Origin: Gordonia bronchialis DSM 43247
Lineage (GTDB): Bacteria; Actinomycetota; Actinomycetes; Mycobacteriales; Mycobacteriaceae
Assembly: GCF_000024785.1 (NCBI RefSeq)
Contig: NC_013441.1
Location: forward strand, 2,480,001 to 2,544,000
Direction: 5' to 3'
DNA: 64,000 bases
Below, one piece after another: positions 53,810 through 64,000 of the stretch. Under the pieces are notes generated by a model. It saw nothing but the letters and a program-made list of their open reading frames with translations. It did no database searches and had not been told where the DNA came from. The position numbers were made by a program, and so were the translations under genes. Numbering within the stretch: position 1 is the first letter of the stretch; each line of letters opens with the position of its first letter.

Positions 53810-54822
53810 GAGCGCAGTGCCCGTCCGGTCAGGTCGAGGAACACGTCTTCGAGGCTGCGGGTCTCCACCCGCAGATCGGTGGCCAGCACGTTGATCTTGG
53901 CGCACCACGCGGTGACGGTGGCCAGGACCTGAGGGGTGACCTGCCCGACGACGAGGTAGGTGCCCGGTGTCGCTTCGGTGCACTGGTAGTCCTCGGGCAG
54001 GGCGAGCCGCAGCATCGCGAGGTCCAGCCCCCGGGGAGCGGTGAAGCGCAACTCGTTCTCGGCGCCTCGACTGGTGAGATCGGCGGGGGTACCGGCCGCA
54101 ACGCAGCGGCCGCGGTCGATGATGACGACCTGGTCGGCCAGTTCCTCGGCCTCGTCCATCAGATGGGTGGTCAGCAGTACCGACACACCATCGGCGCGCA
54201 ACCGGTCCACGAGTTCCCACACCACCAGCCGGGCATGGGCGTCGAGCCCGGCGGTCGGTTCGTCGAGGAAGACCATCTCGGGCCGGCCGACGATGGCGCA
54301 GGCCAGCGACAGACGCTGCTGTTGCCCACCGGAGAGGCGTCGGAACGAGGTCCGGCGGGCCTCGGTGAGGCCGAGGGCGTCCAGCAGCCAGTCGGGATCG
54401 ATCGGGTCTGCGGCATAGGAGGCGACGAGGCCGAGCATCTCCTCGGCGCGGGCGCCGGGATAGGCGCCTCCGCCCTGCAACATCACCCCGATGCGGGTGC
54501 GCAGCCTGTCGTTGTCGGCGTGCGGGTCCAGCCCCAGCACCCGGACCGAACCCGCGTCGGGGGTGACGAAACCCTCGCAGATCTCCACGGTGGTCGTCTT
54601 GCCCGCCCCGTTGGGGCCGAGCAGGGCGAGGATCGAGCCGCGTTCGAGGTCGAGGTCGAGGCCGTCGACGGCGGTGTGGCGGTCGTAGCGTTTGACCAGG
54701 CCGCGAACGGTCAGCGCGGCGTTCGCGCGCGGACCGGCCGGGCGGTGGGTGGCGCGATCACCGGAGGGGCGATCGACCAGGGGATCGTCGCCGTCCAAGC
54801 GATGAGACGTTGTGCCGCGCAC
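53806..54822 (-). CDS. ABC transporter ATP-binding protein
   Basis: The 338-residue ATPase has the Walker A LLGPNGAGKTTTVEI, Q loop MLQGGGAYPGARAEE, signature RLSGGQQQRLSLA, Walker B MVFLDEPTAGLD and the switch His in LLTTHLMDEAEEL. A C-terminal extension of about 90 residues (after about 245) resembles the DUF4162 tail of exporters such as DrrA. GTG 54822 is supported by a TAGTCT -10 ending 7 bases upstream. It drives the permease encoded next and, through overlaps, ctaA. Confidence 0.93.
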   Translation of the reverse strand: MRGTTSHRLDGDDPLVDRPSGDRATHRPAGPRANAALTVRGLVKRYDRHTAVDGLDLDLERGSILALLGPNGAGKTTTVEICEGFVTPDAGSVRVLGLDPHADNDRLRTRIGVMLQGGGAYPGARAEEMLGLVASYAADPIDPDWLLDALGLTEARRTSFRRLSGGQQQRLSLACAIVGRPEMVFLDEPTAGLDAHARLVVWELVDRLRADGVSVLLTTHLMDEAEELADQVVIIDRGRCVAAGTPADLTSRGAENELRFTAPRGLDLAMLRLALPEDYQCTEATPGTYLVVGQVTPQVLATVTAWCAKINVLATDLRVETRSLEDVFLDLTGRALRS

Positions 54823-54829
54823 ACAGCTC

Positions 54830-54835
54830 AGACTA
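54830..54835 (-). promoter_or_regulatory. -10 hexamer TAGTCT, leaderless promoter of the ABC-ctaA operon
   Basis: On the minus strand TAGTCT ends 7 bases before the GTG at 54822, and no SD is present. The three overlapping genes downstream would share this start. Confidence 0.5.
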
Positions 54836-54885
54836 TGCGCTCGACGGCGCTGGACGAAAAACGGTGGCCGGCGATGCGACGGGAT

Positions 54886-56709
54886 TCACGAACCCGCACC
54901 CGCACGGGACTCCTCGTGCGGGTCGGCGTCGGCCGGTGGGTGTCGTCGTCGGCGCCGCCGGGTGAACGGGTCGTCCTCGAAGAACACCGCGGTGAGCACG
55001 GCCACCATGATCACCCCGGCCAGAACACCTTGTGCCAGCACCACTCCGCTGGTGTTGGAGCTGGTCGGCATGACGACGATCGCGATGATCGCCGACGCCG
55101 CGATGGTCGAAAGCCGGAACCACGGACCGGTCGCCCACGCGGCGAGTGGGATGACCGCCCAGAGCAGATACCAGGCCTGGACGAACGGGAAGAACAGCAC
55201 GACTGTGGCCATGGACACACCGAGGGCGCCCAGCGGGTGCAGGCGCCCGCCCAGGGTGGCGAGCATCCAGCGCACGATGAACCCCGCCGCGATGAGCTGA
55301 CCGATCGGGCGTGCGACCTCGAGAACGGCCTGGGTGTGATCGCCGAGCCCCAGGTTGACGCCCAACCGGCCGGTGGTCACCGACAGCAGCGTGGGCATCG
55401 ACATCCAGGACCGGACGATCTCACCGGTCGTGAGGGTGCCGGTCCAGCCGAACCCGAGTCCGGTTCCCACACTGATGACCACGATCACCACGCCGGCGAC
55501 GACCGCGTAGAAACCGGCCGACAGGGACAGCGCGTACACGGTCTGCCGCGATCGTTGCCACCACTGCTGCAGCGGTGCGCGACGCAGGGCGGGCAGCGTG
55601 GCCCCCCAGCGCAGGGCGAGCGCGATCCCGACGAATCCCAGCGAGAGCATCGAGGTGAACTTGACCATCGCCGACGCCGCGAGCACCGCGGCACCGCCGA
55701 TGAGGATCCAGCCGCTGCGCGACGGCCAGAAGGACCCCGGGTTCCGCAACAGGTCGGGCCCGTAGATCGCGCGGAAGCTGAGCTCGAGACCCACCAGCAT
55801 CAGCCCGAGCATCAGGGCCTCGTTGTGGATGCCACCGACCAGGTGCAGGATCAGCAGCGGATTCATCGCGCCCAGCCAGATCGCCGCCACCGACGACACC
55901 CCGCACCGTCGGGCCAGGCGGGGGAGCGCCCACACGATCAGCGCGATGCCGACCAGGGCGATGAGACGGTGCAAGAAGATGGCGGCGGTGATGTTCTCGC
56001 CGGTGATCGCGGTGATGCCCTCGCCGATCCATAGGAACAACGGACCATAGGGGGCAGGTGTGTCTCGCCACAGATTGGGTACCGACCGGGTGAGCACGTG
56101 ATCGATGCCGAGTCCGCCCATCGGGCCGACGGCGTACGGATCCATCCCGCGATAGGCGATCGCGCTCTGGGCCAGGTAGGAGTAGACATCCTTGCTGAGC
56201 AGGGGCGGGGCGACGACGATCGGCGCGATCCACAGCAGCAGTGTCCGGTCGGCCTGCCGGCGGCTCATGCGCCGGGCCGGGCTGCGCCCGTTGCGGACCT
56301 CCACCGACAACCGGCCGACGGCGAAGCGCCCCAGCAGCAGCCACGCCACGACCAGGGTGAGGGTGCCGCTGATGGACAGCGCGAGCGCCGTCCCGAACAT
56401 GCGCGACGGCAACGACAGCACACGCATGCCGGCGACCGGATTCTGCAGCACCGGGATCGCTCCGGTACCCAGTGACCCGATCAGTATGAGTACCGACCCG
56501 GTGGCGCCGAAGAGTTTGATGCGCCGGAGGCGACGGGACTCCTCGGCGTTGAGTGGGCCGACCTCACGCTCGTCGTCGTGGAGTCGGGCGACGGTCTTGC
56601 CGTAGTCACCGGGACGGTCGATCGCATCGTCGTCGGAGTTCGACGTCGTCGTGGTCTTGCTCAGTCCGAAGTAGTCCAGCGCACGGCGCAAGACTGTGGT
56701 TTCGGGCAC
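54886..56709 (-). CDS. mptB: MptB-like alpha-(1->6) mannopyranosyltransferase
   Basis: This 607-residue GT-C membrane glycosyltransferase uses polyprenyl-phosphate mannose and, in corynebacteria and mycobacteria, starts the lipomannan/lipoarabinomannan mannan core. A cytoplasmic arm of about 70 residues (YGKTVARLHDDEREVGPLNA) precedes 12 or more helices. The first extracytoplasmic loop holds SKDVYSYLAQ, the Asp expected of GT-C enzymes, followed by MDPYAVGP and DTPAPYGPLFLW. The C-terminal tail is Arg-rich. GTG 56709 follows a TAGAGT -10 by 6 bases. It is divergent from sufR, as Rv1459c is in M. tuberculosis. Confidence 0.9.
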   Translation of the reverse strand: MPETTVLRRALDYFGLSKTTTTSNSDDDAIDRPGDYGKTVARLHDDEREVGPLNAEESRRLRRIKLFGATGSVLILIGSLGTGAIPVLQNPVAGMRVLSLPSRMFGTALALSISGTLTLVVAWLLLGRFAVGRLSVEVRNGRSPARRMSRRQADRTLLLWIAPIVVAPPLLSKDVYSYLAQSAIAYRGMDPYAVGPMGGLGIDHVLTRSVPNLWRDTPAPYGPLFLWIGEGITAITGENITAAIFLHRLIALVGIALIVWALPRLARRCGVSSVAAIWLGAMNPLLILHLVGGIHNEALMLGLMLVGLELSFRAIYGPDLLRNPGSFWPSRSGWILIGGAAVLAASAMVKFTSMLSLGFVGIALALRWGATLPALRRAPLQQWWQRSRQTVYALSLSAGFYAVVAGVVIVVISVGTGLGFGWTGTLTTGEIVRSWMSMPTLLSVTTGRLGVNLGLGDHTQAVLEVARPIGQLIAAGFIVRWMLATLGGRLHPLGALGVSMATVVLFFPFVQAWYLLWAVIPLAAWATGPWFRLSTIAASAIIAIVVMPTSSNTSGVVLAQGVLAGVIMVAVLTAVFFEDDPFTRRRRRRHPPADADPHEESRAGAGS

Positions 56710-56715
56710 AGAACG

Positions 56716-56721
56716 ACTCTA
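56716..56721 (-). promoter_or_regulatory. -10 hexamer TAGAGT, leaderless promoter of mptB
   Basis: On the minus strand TAGAGT ends exactly 6 bases before the GTG at 56709 and no SD intervenes. Confidence 0.5.
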
Positions 56722-56827
56722 GTGGCCGCCGCACACGGTCCGGTGAGCACCCCGCCACGTGTTGTTCGGGCGAGATCGCTCGCGTGGCTAAGGGCACCCT
56801 TGCTGGCAGTGCGGAATCAATTACGTC

Positions 56828-56842
56828 ACACTCGTGTTGTGA
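56828..56842 (+). promoter_or_regulatory. SufR-type operator ACACT-N5-TGTGA
   Basis: ACACT (56828-56832), five bases, then TGTGA (56838-56842) lies across the first codon of sufR; in a wider view TCACA-N7-TGTGA is a perfect inverted repeat. This matches the spacing I recall for the mycobacterial SufR site. Upstream, TTGCTG (56800) and TTACGT (56821) form a weak promoter, and AAGGG-CA-CCCTT (56790-56801) is a second small inverted repeat. Confidence 0.65.
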
Positions 56843-57672
56843 AAACCATGGGGAACGAAGTTGCGCTGTCCGCAGACAGCTCCAGCGACGTCCCGTCGTC
56901 CGGTGACGTCATCGGACCGGCAGAGGGGACCGCTCATCACGACGGTCAGACCCGCGCTGCGGTCGTCACACTCCTCGTCGAAGACGGGCCGCTGACGGCG
57001 GGCGAGATCGGTGAACGCCTCGGCATCAGTGCCGCCGGCGTCCGCAGGCATCTCGACGCTCTGCTCGCCGTGGGTGACGTAGAGGTCTCGTCGTCGGGAT
57101 TCGGTCAGCGTGGCCGCGGCCGGCCGGCGAAGTGGTTCCAGCTGACCGCGACGGGCCGCGGCAAGCTTCGGCACGCCTACGACGACCTCGCCGGGGCGGC
57201 CATGCGCAAGTTGCGCGCCGTCGCCGGTGACGACGCCGTCGAGGAGTTCGCCCGGGAACGGGTCGAGCGCATCGTGGCCGGGGTGCCGGCCAGCGGTGGC
57301 TCAACCAGCGTTGCCGACACCGTCGAGGCCATCGCCGACGCACTGACCAGTGCCGGTTATGCCACAAACACCCGTGAGGTGGGCACCGGGATGCAGATCT
57401 GCCAGCATCATTGCCCGGTCGCCCATGTCGCGACGGAGTTCCCGCAGTTGTGTGAGGCGGAGACCGCCGTGTTCACCGAACTGCTCGGCACACACGTGCA
57501 GCGCCTGGCGACCATCGCCAACGGCGACTGCGCATGCACCACCCACGTACCGCTGCAGTCGGTGCCCGACGACCCCGGCGAACGCAGCGCACGACACCGG
57601 AGCGACGCACAGCCCGCGCCGACTCTTGCCCAGCAACCCCCGCAAGGGACAACCCGAAAGGTCTCGCGATGA
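56839..57672 (+). CDS. sufR: iron-sulfur cluster-sensing repressor of the suf operon
   Basis: SufR holds an Fe-S cluster and represses suf transcription when cluster supply is adequate. The 277-residue protein has an N-terminal winged helix ([51 protein letters not shown]). The C-terminal part carries the cluster cysteines [21 protein letters not shown] and [14 protein letters not shown] 56839 is taken as the start, and the in-frame ATG 56848 is equally possible. An operator spans the start. The stop overlaps sufB (ATGA). Confidence 0.92.
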   Translation: MKTMGNEVALSADSSSDVPSSGDVIGPAEGTAHHDGQTRAAVVTLLVEDGPLTAGEIGERLGISAAGVRRHLDALLAVGDVEVSSSGFGQRGRGRPAKWFQLTATGRGKLRHAYDDLAGAAMRKLRAVAGDDAVEEFARERVERIVAGVPASGGSTSVADTVEAIADALTSAGYATNTREVGTGMQICQHHCPVAHVATEFPQLCEAETAVFTELLGTHVQRLATIANGDCACTTHVPLQSVPDDPGERSARHRSDAQPAPTLAQQPPQGTTRKVSR

Positions 57673-59126
57673 CAGTCACCGAGCCCACCGGCACGAGTGC
57701 CCCGATGAAGGCAGCACCGCTCACCCAGGAGGAGACGATCGCCTCGCTGGGTAACTACGGCTATGGGTGGTCGGATTCCGACGTCGCCGGCGCGAGCGCC
57801 CAGCGCGGACTGTCCGACGCGGTGGTCGCCGACATCTCGTCGAAGAAGAACGAGCCCGAGTGGATGCTCGAGCAGCGGCTCAAGGCGCTGCGCATCTTCG
57901 ACCGCAAGCCGATGCCGCACTGGGGCGCCGAGCTCGACGGCATCGACTTCGACAACATCAAATACTTCGTCCGCTCCACCGAGAAGCAGGCGACCACCTG
58001 GGACGAGCTGCCCGAGGACATCAAGAACACCTACGACCGGCTCGGCATCCCCGAGGCCGAGAAGCAGCGTCTGGTGGCCGGCGTCGCCGCGCAGTACGAG
58101 TCCGAGGTGGTCTACCACCAGATCCGTGAGGATCTGGAGCAGCAGGGCGTGATCTTCCTCGATACCGACACCGGCCTCAAGGAGCACCCGGAGATCTTCC
58201 AGGAGTACTTCGGATCGGTGATCCCGGCCGGGGACAACAAGTTCTCCGCGCTCAACACCGCGGTGTGGTCGGGTGGCTCGTTCATCTACGTGCCCCCGGG
58301 TGTGCATGTCGACATCCCGTTGCAGGCCTACTTCCGCATCAACACCGAGAACATGGGTCAGTTCGAGCGGACCCTGATCATCGTCGACGAGGGTGCCTAC
58401 GTGCACTACGTCGAGGGATGTACCGCGCCGATCTACAAGACCGATTCGCTGCACTCCGCGGTGGTCGAGATCGTCGTGAAGAAGGGTGGCCGCTGCCGCT
58501 ACACGACCATCCAGAACTGGTCGAACAACGTCTACAACCTCGTCACCAAGCGCGCCAAGGCCGAGGCCGGCGCGACCATGGAGTGGATCGACGGCAACAT
58601 CGGTTCCAAGGTGACGATGAAGTACCCGGCGGTGTGGCTGACCGGTGAGCACGCCAAGGGCGAGGTCCTCTCGGTGGCGTTCGCCGGCGAGGGGCAGCAT
58701 CAGGACACCGGTTCCAAGATGGTGCACCTGGCACCCAACACGTCGAGCAACATCGTCTCCAAGTCCGTCGCCCGCGGCGGCGGCCGGGCCTCCTACCGCG
58801 GCCTGATCAAGGTCAACAGCGGTGCGCACGGCAGCCGTTCGACGGTGAAATGCGATGCGCTGCTGGTCGACACGATTTCGCGCAGCGACACCTACCCGTA
58901 CGTCGACATCCGTGAGGACGACGTGACGATGGGTCACGAGGCGACCGTCTCCAAGGTCAGCGACGACCAGTTGTTCTACCTGATGAGCCGTGGCCTCACC
59001 GAGGACGAGGCGATGGCGATGGTGGTCCGCGGGTTCGTGGAGCCGATCGCCAAGGAACTCCCGATGGAGTACGCGCTCGAACTCAACCGTCTCATCGAAC
59101 TCCAGATGGAAGGAGCCGTCGGCTGA
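57669..59126 (+). CDS. sufB: Fe-S cluster scaffold protein SufB
   Basis: SufB builds Fe-S clusters in the SufBCD complex. The 485-residue protein has the N-terminal segment [14 protein letters not shown], the beta-helix core ([40 protein letters not shown]) and the C-terminal SufD-like helix ([20 protein letters not shown]). The chain is continuous: the intein that splits SufB in M. tuberculosis is absent. ATG 57669 overlaps the sufR stop; the longer upstream frame is antisense-biased noise inside sufR. Confidence 0.98.
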   Translation: MTVTEPTGTSAPMKAAPLTQEETIASLGNYGYGWSDSDVAGASAQRGLSDAVVADISSKKNEPEWMLEQRLKALRIFDRKPMPHWGAELDGIDFDNIKYFVRSTEKQATTWDELPEDIKNTYDRLGIPEAEKQRLVAGVAAQYESEVVYHQIREDLEQQGVIFLDTDTGLKEHPEIFQEYFGSVIPAGDNKFSALNTAVWSGGSFIYVPPGVHVDIPLQAYFRINTENMGQFERTLIIVDEGAYVHYVEGCTAPIYKTDSLHSAVVEIVVKKGGRCRYTTIQNWSNNVYNLVTKRAKAEAGATMEWIDGNIGSKVTMKYPAVWLTGEHAKGEVLSVAFAGEGQHQDTGSKMVHLAPNTSSNIVSKSVARGGGRASYRGLIKVNSGAHGSRSTVKCDALLVDTISRSDTYPYVDIREDDVTMGHEATVSKVSDDQLFYLMSRGLTEDEAMAMVVRGFVEPIAKELPMEYALELNRLIELQMEGAVG

Positions 59127-60307
59127 TGGCAGATCCGACATTGCCCGTCAGCGCGGCTGCTGCCGCCCCCGTCAATAAAGGCGAGATGTTCACGTCTTTC
59201 GACGTGAACGCCTTCGAGGTACCCAGCCCGCGTGAAGAGGTGTGGCGGTTCACCCCGTTCCGCCGGCTGCGCGGTCTGCATGACGGTTCGGCCGAGCGCA
59301 CCGCCGAGGCAGCCGTCACCGTGACCGGAGAGGCCGCCGGAGTCTCCGTGGAGACGGTCGGACGCGACGACGCCCGTCTCGGCGACGGCGGCGTGCCGTT
59401 CGACCGCATTGCGGCGCAGGCATATTCGTCGTTCACCCAGGCGACGGTGATCACCGTCGGCAAGGAGACCCAACCGGCCGACCCGATCGTCGTGACGGTC
59501 GAGGGCCCGGGTGCGGGCGAGGTGGGCTTCGGGCACCTGCAGGTGCGGCTGGAGCCGTTTGCGCGCGCCGTGGTGGTGCTCGATCAGAAGGGGTCGGGAA
59601 CCTACGCGGAGAACGTGGAATTCGTTGTCGGTGATCAGGCTTCGCTCACGGTCGTGAACGTGCACGACTGGGCCGATGACGCGGTGCACGTGGCCGCCCA
59701 TCATCTTCGGGTGGGGCGCGACGCGAGCATCCGGCATTTCGCGATCAGCCTGGGCGGCAACCTGGTTCGGCTCTCACCGGTGGTGCACTACGACGCACCC
59801 GGCGGCGACGTCGAACTGTGGGGACTCTACTTCGCCGACGCCGGACAGCACCTCGAGCAGCGGCTGCTCGTCGATCACAGCCAGCCCCACTGCCGCTCCA
59901 ATGTGGTGTACAAGGGTGCGCTGCAAGGTGATACATCCGGTGACCGGTCCCGCGAGGCCCACACCGTGTGGATCGGCGACGTCCTGATCCGGCCGGCCGC
60001 CGAGGGCACCGACACCTTCGAGCTCAACCGCAACCTGGTGCTCACCGACAACGCCCGTGCCGACTCGGTGCCCAATCTGGAGATCGAGACCGGTGAGATC
60101 GTCGGCGCCGGACACGCCAGTGCCACCGGCCGTTTCGACGACGAGCAGCTGTTCTACCTGCAGGCGCGCGGTATCCCGGAGGACCAGGCCCGCCGCCTGG
60201 TCATCCGCGGCTTCTTCCGCGAGATCATCGCCAAGATCTCGGTTCCCGACATCCGGGACCGCCTTGAGGCGGCCATCGAGAAAGAACTCGAGATCGCCGG
60301 CGCCTGA
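59126..60307 (+). CDS. sufD: Fe-S cluster assembly protein SufD
   Basis: SufD forms the scaffold heterodimer with SufB. The 393-residue beta-helix protein begins with a short leader and FEVPSPREEVWRFTPFRRLR, and has the conserved core DHSQPHCRSNVVYKGALQGD and a C-terminal helix YLQARGIPEDQARRLVIRGFF. The His in DHSQPHCRSN corresponds to the residue needed for cluster building in E. coli SufD. It overlaps sufB by one base. Confidence 0.97.
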   Translation: MADPTLPVSAAAAAPVNKGEMFTSFDVNAFEVPSPREEVWRFTPFRRLRGLHDGSAERTAEAAVTVTGEAAGVSVETVGRDDARLGDGGVPFDRIAAQAYSSFTQATVITVGKETQPADPIVVTVEGPGAGEVGFGHLQVRLEPFARAVVVLDQKGSGTYAENVEFVVGDQASLTVVNVHDWADDAVHVAAHHLRVGRDASIRHFAISLGGNLVRLSPVVHYDAPGGDVELWGLYFADAGQHLEQRLLVDHSQPHCRSNVVYKGALQGDTSGDRSREAHTVWIGDVLIRPAAEGTDTFELNRNLVLTDNARADSVPNLEIETGEIVGAGHASATGRFDDEQLFYLQARGIPEDQARRLVIRGFFREIIAKISVPDIRDRLEAAIEKELEIAGA

Positions 60308-60353
60308 GTCGTCTCCCAGCCCACCACTCACGAACGAGAGAACACCGCACACC

Positions 60354-62428
<2,075 letters not shown>

Positions 62429-62434
62429 ACTCGG

Positions 62435-62899
62435 ATGCGAATGGAACAGATGTACCAGGACGTCATCCTGGATCACTACAAGCACCCGCACGGGCGGGGT
62501 CTGCGCGAGCCCTTCGGCGCCGAGGTCCATCACGTCAACCCGACATGCGGTGACGAGGTCACCCTGCGGGTGGCGGTCTCCGACGACGGGCAGACGGTCA
62601 CCGATATCTCCTACGACGGGCAGGGCTGTTCGATCTCGCAGGCCTCGACGTCGGTGCTCCACGACCAACTGGTCGGTGCGAGTGTGGATCACGCGATGGC
62701 GACGCTGACGGCGTTCAACGCGATGATGACCTCGCGGGGTAAGGACGAGGGCGACGAGGAGATCCTCGGCGACGGCATAGCTTTGGCCGGGGTGAGCAAG
62801 TACCCCGCGCGCGTCAAGTGCGCGCTGCTCGGCTGGATGGCGTTCAAGGACGCACTCGCACAGACCATCGACAACCAGACGGACGCGGAGTCAGCATGA
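62435..62899 (+). CDS. sufU: zinc-dependent sulfurtransferase SufU
   Basis: SufU accepts persulfide from SufS and replaces SufE in Gram-positive bacteria. The 154-residue IscU-like protein has the three ligand cysteines in NPTCGDEVTL, YDGQGCSISQASTS and ARVKCALLGW, plus the Asp of the CGD motif. The extra segment between the second and third cysteines (about residues 85-115) is the Gly-rich insertion region of SufU proteins. The stop overlaps sufT (ATGA). Confidence 0.97.
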   Translation: MRMEQMYQDVILDHYKHPHGRGLREPFGAEVHHVNPTCGDEVTLRVAVSDDGQTVTDISYDGQGCSISQASTSVLHDQLVGASVDHAMATLTAFNAMMTSRGKDEGDEEILGDGIALAGVSKYPARVKCALLGWMAFKDALAQTIDNQTDAESA

Positions 62900-63300
62900 C
62901 AGAGAACACCACCGAAACACCCGCCACTGATGCACCTGTGACCGACACCAGCCCCTCCGGGTCGCCGACCGGGCCGGCCACCTCGCTGCCGGCAGTCGAC
63001 GATGTCGAAGAGGCGATGCGTGACGTCGTCGACCCCGAACTCGGCATCAACGTCGTCGACCTCGGCCTGGTCTACGGCATCGAGGTCACCGACGACGCGG
63101 TCGCCAAGATCGACATGACGCTGACGTCTGCGGCCTGCCCGTTGACCGACGTCATCGAAGATCAGTCGCGTGGTGCCCTGGTCAACAGCGGCCTGTGCAC
63201 CGACCTGGAGATCAACTGGGTGTGGCTGCCGCCGTGGGGGCCGGACAAGATCACCGACGACGGCCGAGACCAGTTGCGCGCGTTGGGGTTCACGGTCTAA
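62896..63300 (+). CDS. sufT: SufT-family (DUF59/MIP18) Fe-S maturation protein
   Basis: The 134-residue protein starts with a Thr/Pro/Ser-rich, disordered stretch of about 35 residues. A DUF59 domain follows: AMRDVVDPELGINVVDLGLV, KIDMTLTSAACPLTDVIEDQ with the conserved Cys, and NWVWLPPWGPDKITDDGRDQ. SufT proteins help mature Fe-S enzymes under high demand. It closes the sufRBDCSUT operon; the palindromic repeat region starts about 12 bp downstream and may end transcription. Confidence 0.95.
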   Translation: MTENTTETPATDAPVTDTSPSGSPTGPATSLPAVDDVEEAMRDVVDPELGINVVDLGLVYGIEVTDDAVAKIDMTLTSAACPLTDVIEDQSRGALVNSGLCTDLEINWVWLPPWGPDKITDDGRDQLRALGFTV

Positions 63301-63312
63301 CTGCTCGTATTT

Positions 63313-63390
63313 TGGCTGGTTGAGCCGCCCTGTCAGCCGGTTGAGCCGGCACGGCGATCGTATCGAGCCGAGCCGTCTCGAAACCAATGG
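63313..63390 (+). repeat. palindromic intergenic element, forward copy
   Basis: GGCTGGTTGAGCCGCCCTGT is followed by CAGCCGGTTGAGCCGGCACG, then CGAGCCGAGCCGTCTCGAAA. The head GGTTGAGCCG occurs twice in tandem. It matches the element at 40655-40722 and the reverse copy at 63456-63512. Confidence 0.75.
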
Positions 63391-63455
63391 TGAGACAACG
63401 TAGTTCGTGACCACTACCTTGTGTTCGCCGGGGGGCCGACATAGTCGAGTCACCA

Positions 63456-63512
63456 GTGGTTTCGACGCGGCTCGGACTCGCAGGCTCGTCCGTGCCGGCT
63501 CAACCAGCTGAG
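63456..63512 (-). repeat. palindromic intergenic element, reverse copy
   Basis: Read on the minus strand it gives CAGCTGGTTGAGCCGGCACG, GACGAGCCTGCGAGTCCGAG and CCGCGTCGAAACCA, the most complete copy of the family in the window. It forms an inverted pair with the forward copy about 65 bp away. The intervening DNA (63391-63455) shows no gene. Confidence 0.75.
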
Positions 63513-63605
63513 AGGTGCCGGCTCACCAGCTGAGAGGTGCTGGCTCAACCAGCTGAGAGGTGCTGGCTCAACCAGCTGGGAGGTGCCAGCCAACTAGCTG
63601 AGGTA
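63491..63605 (+). repeat. tandem array of about five 22-23-bp hairpin units
   Basis: The unit AGGTGCTGGCTCAACCAGCTGAG repeats with variations from the tail of the reverse element to about 63605: one copy has lost an A, two are nearly identical, the last is diverged. Each unit contains GCTGG-CTCAA-CCAGC, a self-complementary core, so the array could form several small hairpins. It seems to be an expansion of one end of the palindromic element. No open frame of note crosses it. Confidence 0.85.
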
Positions 63606-63677
63606 CCACTCGACGAGCAGCGGTGGCTACCACTCAGCGGGTTGCCGCTCGGCGCGTGCGCGGGCACCCTGGACGTC

Positions 63678-64000
63678 ATGGTCGAGCATGATCGACACTT
63701 CCGCCGGGTACGCCGATGGCGTCCGCCGGTGGGGGAGTCGCGAGTGGAGATGATGATCCGCGAGGCTACCGAGCGTGGCGATTTCGACAATCTGCCTGGT
63801 ATGGGAAAGCCGTTGAACCTCAAGGGTCTTGATGACCCGGACTGGTGGGCGAAGCAGAAGATCAAAGACGAGGACCTCGATTCGTCGGCGCTGCTGCCGC
63901 CGACCCTGCAACTCCGCAAGGAGCGCGACGGATTCCCTGGGTCGCTGCGCGACATCGCCGACGAGACGGCGGTGCGCACCATCCTGGAGGATTTCAACCG
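63678..64000 (+). CDS. DUF1992 (DnaJ C28-like) protein, N-terminal part (runs off the window)
   Basis: The visible 107 residues match the DUF1992 family: ESRVEMMIREATERGDFDNL, PGMGKPLNLKGLDDPDWWAK, a PPTLQLRKERDG segment and the start of a helix at ILEDFNR. The function is unknown; members are small soluble proteins related to the conserved region of DNAJC28. ATG 63678 is chosen; a TTG at 63642 is in frame but the added residues (PLGACAGTLDV) do not look like the family. No clear SD is present. The gene continues past the window end. Confidence 0.85.
   Translation, partial: MVEHDRHFRRVRRWRPPVGESRVEMMIREATERGDFDNLPGMGKPLNLKGLDDPDWWAKQKIKDEDLDSSALLPPTLQLRKERDGFPGSLRDIADETAVRTILEDFN

Noticed and set aside
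56781..56805. IdeR/DtxR-type iron box upstream of sufR
   Set aside because: AAGGG-CA-CCCTT has the wrong half-site spacing for the 19-bp iron box; it is a short inverted repeat only.
63491..63605. CRISPR-like array
   Set aside because: The units are directly adjacent without unique spacers, vary in sequence, and no cas gene is nearby. It is a tandem repeat.

Overview
This is a high-GC actinobacterial chromosome segment from the order Mycobacteriales. The gene order follows the M. tuberculosis blocks Rv2535c-Rv2533c (pepQ-efp-nusB), Rv1379-Rv1392 (pyr to metK), Rv1402-Rv1423 (priA to whiA), Rv1436-Rv1449 (gap to tkt) and Rv1451-Rv1466 (ctaB to suf), with the usual lineage differences. Several features point to a Gordonia-like or related genus: ppc next to secG, a SufB without an intein, and palindromic intergenic elements of the GCTGGTTGAGCCGGCACGG type. 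The genus call is inference. Most of the window is core metabolism with compact operons and many 4-base ATGA/GTGA overlaps.

Layout. 1-1.3 kb is a decayed region: the start of an MHS-type MFS transporter, the 3' ends of two divergent quinate/shikimate catabolism genes (qsuD-like and qsuB-like), and a possible nuclease remnant. 1.3-3.6 kb carries pepQ-efp-nusB. 3.6-12.3 kb is the pyrimidine operon pyrR-pyrB-pyrC-(membrane PH protein)-carA-carB-pyrF, headed by a hairpin that can hide the pyrR Shine-Dalgarno (SD) sequence and carries a PyrR-type loop. 12.4-14.3 kb is a two-component system whose sensor gene is frameshifted. 14.7-23.1 kb holds mihF-gmk-rpoZ-coaBC, metK-priA and fmt-rsmB. 23.2-29 kb is riboflavin synthesis: rpe-ribD, then an FMN riboswitch, then ribE-ribBA-ribH with a PH-domain protein and a methyltransferase. 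29-34 kb is uvrC-rapZ-yvcK-whiA. 34-37.7 kb is gap-pgk-tpiA-secG with a strong terminator. ppc follows.

40.6-42.7 kb is a small accessory patch: a palindromic repeat element, then a quinone-reductase-like gene and a MetX-like alpha/beta hydrolase transcribed divergently around a perfect 23-bp palindrome. 42.7-49.2 kb is the minus-strand pentose phosphate operon tkt-tal-zwf-opcA-pgl. 49.4-56.7 kb holds heme A synthesis (ctaB, ctaA), an ABC exporter coupled to ctaA, qor, a small conserved protein and an MptB-like mannosyltransferase. 56.8-63.3 kb is the complete sufRBDCSUT iron-sulfur operon, with a SufR-type operator at its start. The window ends in a repeat array and a truncated DUF1992 gene.

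Nothing here looks like a wholly new system. The most informative signals are regulatory or evolutionary: the deletion scar in a quinate/shikimate locus, two candidate CTG starts in CTGA overlaps, a chain of two five-codon minicistrons between fmt and rsmB, a set of leaderless promoters, SD-masking hairpins at pyrR and ribE, and repeat-derived hairpin arrays.
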